Origin: an uncultured Latescibacterota bacterium
GTDB taxonomy: Bacteria > Latescibacterota > UBA2968 > UBA8231
Direction of reading: 5' to 3'
Assembly (NCBI GenBank): GCA_951813615.1
Contig: OX638377.1
Location: 992,001 to 1,056,000, forward strand
Length of the DNA stretch: 64,000 nucleotides
The translations under genes and the position numbers were made by a program. Each line of letters opens with the position of its first letter. Within the stretch, counting starts at the first letter, position 1. Below, in pieces: positions 62,131 through 64,000 of this stretch. The notes under the pieces are model-generated. The model saw only the letters and a program-made list of their open reading frames with translations. It was not told the DNA's origin and did no database searches.

Positions 62131-64000
62131 TTAGTAGGCTACCGCTACCGGTACCGCCCGCCGATTGGCCTTTGAATCCCCTTTAACTTCTATGTAAATG
62201 AGATAAATCCCTGGTGGCACCACTGTACCTCCTTGGGCGCGCCCGTCCCAAGACAGCTCAGGTCGAGAGGTTCGGTCGTAGCGTCCACTTAGGTCGGCGC
62301 CCTCGTAAATCGTATGCACCAAGCGCCCGCTCAGGTCGAAGACTTGTATCTGCACCTTGGCTGCGCGCGTCACGGCCACTATGTCATAGCTTAGCGCTAG
62401 TTGATCGTTGATTCCATCCCCGTTGGGCGTGAAGGGGTTGGGCTCCAAGGCAAAAGACCCGACTAAGCTGCCCTCGGTAATGCCCGGACTCAGCACCGTG
62501 ATGCCCGAAGCCGTTGGCAAGTCTCCCTCGCCCAACAATGCGGCGTTCCCCGGTGTGATCCGCTGGATGCTTCCGGGCTGAGAGGAGAGAATGGCTTGAC
62601 CGCGGAACAGAGTGCTATAGAGCAGTACCTGCCCGCGGAAGTGAATTTTCAAAAGGCGTTCGCCCCCACCTTCCGCCGGCTCAATCCGGGGAAAGCGGAC
62701 GATGAAGTTGCGGTCGGTTATGGCTTGGATGGCAAAGGTATCCCCCGCTGCTGAGGCTGTCGAGTAGGGCAACTCTTGTATTTGGCCTTCCTCAGTCCGC
62801 ACCATCGACACGCCTCGCTGGTCGAGGATCACATCGGCGTTTAATACTTGCTCTGCAGTGGTATCCGAACCATCCACAATCTCGATCCGGTCAATCCCCA
62901 AAACCCGCGTAGGCGTCCGAATTTCAAAGGTGTCGAATCCCTTGACTCCCTCGATGTTCATCAGTGCCCGCACGGCATAAGTGAAATTCACCGATTCGGA
63001 GACCTCCACTTCGCGCGGATAGATCTCGGCGATCAGATCGTCGGCGATGGGAGGTCGCAGATACTCAATTGACAATTGCTCGACGAGCTTAGTCGCGTCG
63101 ATATCGTCGTTGAGAAAGTCAATCGAAAATTGAATATAGCGCCGCGGTCCAGGCGAGATAATCGGCGTCCCACCCTCTTGGTCTCCGCGCAAATAGGGCG
63201 CCGACCAAGGGCTCCAGTTTTCTAAATCTTCCCCAATCTCTCCCTTGTCCCATACCCGAGGCGGCGAGGCCTCTAAATCGGGTGCTAGGCCCAAGTACTC
63301 GTCGCGGCCTAGCTGTGCTTCTAGATCTATCAGCGAGGTGGATCGCTCGTCTTCGCCGATTCGCTGCACATCTCTGCGGTAGTAAAGCAATGGGTTGGGA
63401 TCGTTTCCCGTGCGGGTGCGGACTAAGATCTGCGATGGCTCGCCGACCGTTGGTTTGGCGGCCACCTGTTTGCCAGCCGTCTGGCCGGGGTAGCGAATGA
63501 TGTCCCCGGTGGTATTATCGCGACAGGCTGTCTGAAAGCACATCCACACCGTGGTATAGCCCTGGCCGGGGAGGTAGAGCGAAGCGGTATCGCACTCACC
63601 CCAGTCGTCGGGTACATCCGCAGCGGTGGAAAAGGTGTCGCGTTGAGTCGTACAGTCTTGATTTAACGCCTCGTCGAGACCAGCGACGGTGCCACTGCGG
63701 AGGTCAATAAGGCGCGCTTGCCAACTAATGTTGCCCCAAGTGGCCGGCCCCCCCAGATCGTAAACGTGGGAGACGTAGCGGCTACTGCCGATAAAACCCT
63801 GTCCATATACTTCTAATTCGTCGATCTCATAGGGGAAAGACGAGGTGGATTTGATACGCACGAAACGCACTGGACGGGCAGGCTGTACTTGCACATCTAC
63901 TACTTGGTCTTCATTTCCGGTACTGCGCAGCAAAATTTTGAAGTCCTCAAGCTGCGGAACTAACCGGCCCGTGCCGTCTAGGACCAAGTCTTGTCCATCG
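62131..64000 (-). CDS. Large exported protein with FlgD-like C-terminal domain, 5' end outside window
   Basis: The frame is open to the right edge (DGQDLVLDGTGRLVP), so about 623 residues are visible and the start is missing. A discoidin-like segment (FKILLRSTGNEDQVV to EIDELEVYGQGF) and beta-rich parts lead to the tail FALEPNPFTPNGDGINDQLALSYDIV and GIYLIYIEVKGDSKANRRAVPVAVAY. This tail is clearly homologous to that of 49060-52332. Middle parts also match (PRRYIQFSIDFL versus PRRYMQIQARLL; LIAEIYPREVEVSESVNF versus LAEIWPSEVPFGEERDF). The two are paralogues. Confidence 0.85.
   Translation of the reverse strand, partial: DGQDLVLDGTGRLVPQLEDFKILLRSTGNEDQVVDVQVQPARPVRFVRIKSTSSFPYEIDELEVYGQGFIGSSRYVSHVYDLGGPATWGNISWQARLIDLRSGTVAGLDEALNQDCTTQRDTFSTAADVPDDWGECDTASLYLPGQGYTTVWMCFQTACRDNTTGDIIRYPGQTAGKQVAAKPTVGEPSQILVRTRTGNDPNPLLYYRRDVQRIGEDERSTSLIDLEAQLGRDEYLGLAPDLEASPPRVWDKGEIGEDLENWSPWSAPYLRGDQEGGTPIISPGPRRYIQFSIDFLNDDIDATKLVEQLSIEYLRPPIADDLIAEIYPREVEVSESVNFTYAVRALMNIEGVKGFDTFEIRTPTRVLGIDRIEIVDGSDTTAEQVLNADVILDQRGVSMVRTEEGQIQELPYSTASAAGDTFAIQAITDRNFIVRFPRIEPAEGGGERLLKIHFRGQVLLYSTLFRGQAILSSQPGSIQRITPGNAALLGEGDLPTASGITVLSPGITEGSLVGSFALEPNPFTPNGDGINDQLALSYDIVAVTRAAKVQIQVFDLSGRLVHTIYEGADLSGRYDRTSRPELSWDGRAQGGTVVPPGIYLIYIEVKGDSKANRRAVPVAVAY

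Noticed and set aside
1..64000. CRISPR arrays, tRNA and rRNA genes
   Set aside because: Read through for regularly spaced repeats and tRNA-like cloverleaf ends; none was convincing. A dedicated tRNA scan would be needed to exclude one.

Overview
The window reads as a chromosomal piece of a GC-rich, probably Gram-negative bacterium of the FCB-related lineages. Latescibacterota or a neighbour is my best guess. The reasons are a set of exported proteins ending in FlgD-like Ig domains with the PNPFTPNxDxINDQ signature, CRTAC1/UnbV-type FG-GAP lipoproteins, TMTC-like membrane proteins, a sulfatase beside Gfo/Idh/MocA and aldo/keto oxidoreductases, and large single-chain PurL. The taxonomic guess is inference only; no rRNA or tRNA gene was seen.

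Layout. (1) 1-3.5 kb is an insertion-sequence nest: the end of an IS5-family element, a complete IS30 element, and a complete IS5/IS427-type element with a -1 frameshift site. The last one splits a SIR2-like reading frame that follows a small frameshifted gene. (2) 3.56-9.9 kb is an accessory island: XRE regulator, RecB/Cas4-like nuclease with a four-Cys set, a long catalytic Argonaute, a small helical protein and an HExxH metalloprotease. The five genes are packed with spacings of -4 to +6 bases behind one promoter framed by an inverted repeat. A decayed copy of the 5' part of an ilvD/edd-type gene lies on its left and the intact gene on its right. I consider this the most likely undescribed system: an Argonaute defence locus that may use a protease. 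(3) 9.4-16.3 kb has the dehydratase, a COG4091-type dehydrogenase, two paralogous HNH nucleases, Hsp20 and an M20 peptidase. Sigma-54-like promoters precede hsp20 and the first HNH gene. (4) 16.3-26.5 kb, nearly all on the minus strand, has NfeD/flotillin, a sulfatase/AKR/Gfo-Idh-MocA operon, a DinJ/YafQ toxin-antitoxin pair and purL. (5) 26.6-40.3 kb is core metabolism: the 2-oxoglutarate dehydrogenase operon sucA-sucB-lpd coupled to an SDR and a HAD phosphatase, xylA, an RHH-regulator/nadA pair, dapL, a TIM-barrel isomerase and glnS. (6) 40.3-64 kb is an envelope locus: an exported SUMF1-like protein, two FG-GAP/UnbV lipoproteins, two TMTC-like and one ArnT/PMT-like membrane protein with TPRs, an SGNH hydrolase-like protein, a two-domain parvulin lipoprotein, a secreted CBM9/DOMON-like protein, a large outer-membrane-type protein and two FlgD-tail giant proteins.

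How the parts work together. The island genes look co-transcribed and autoregulated. The sucA-lpd operon, dapL, nadA, purL and glnS are housekeeping. The last 24 kb looks like one machine for exporting, folding and perhaps glycosylating surface proteins. All functional calls come from motifs read by eye and no database search was run.
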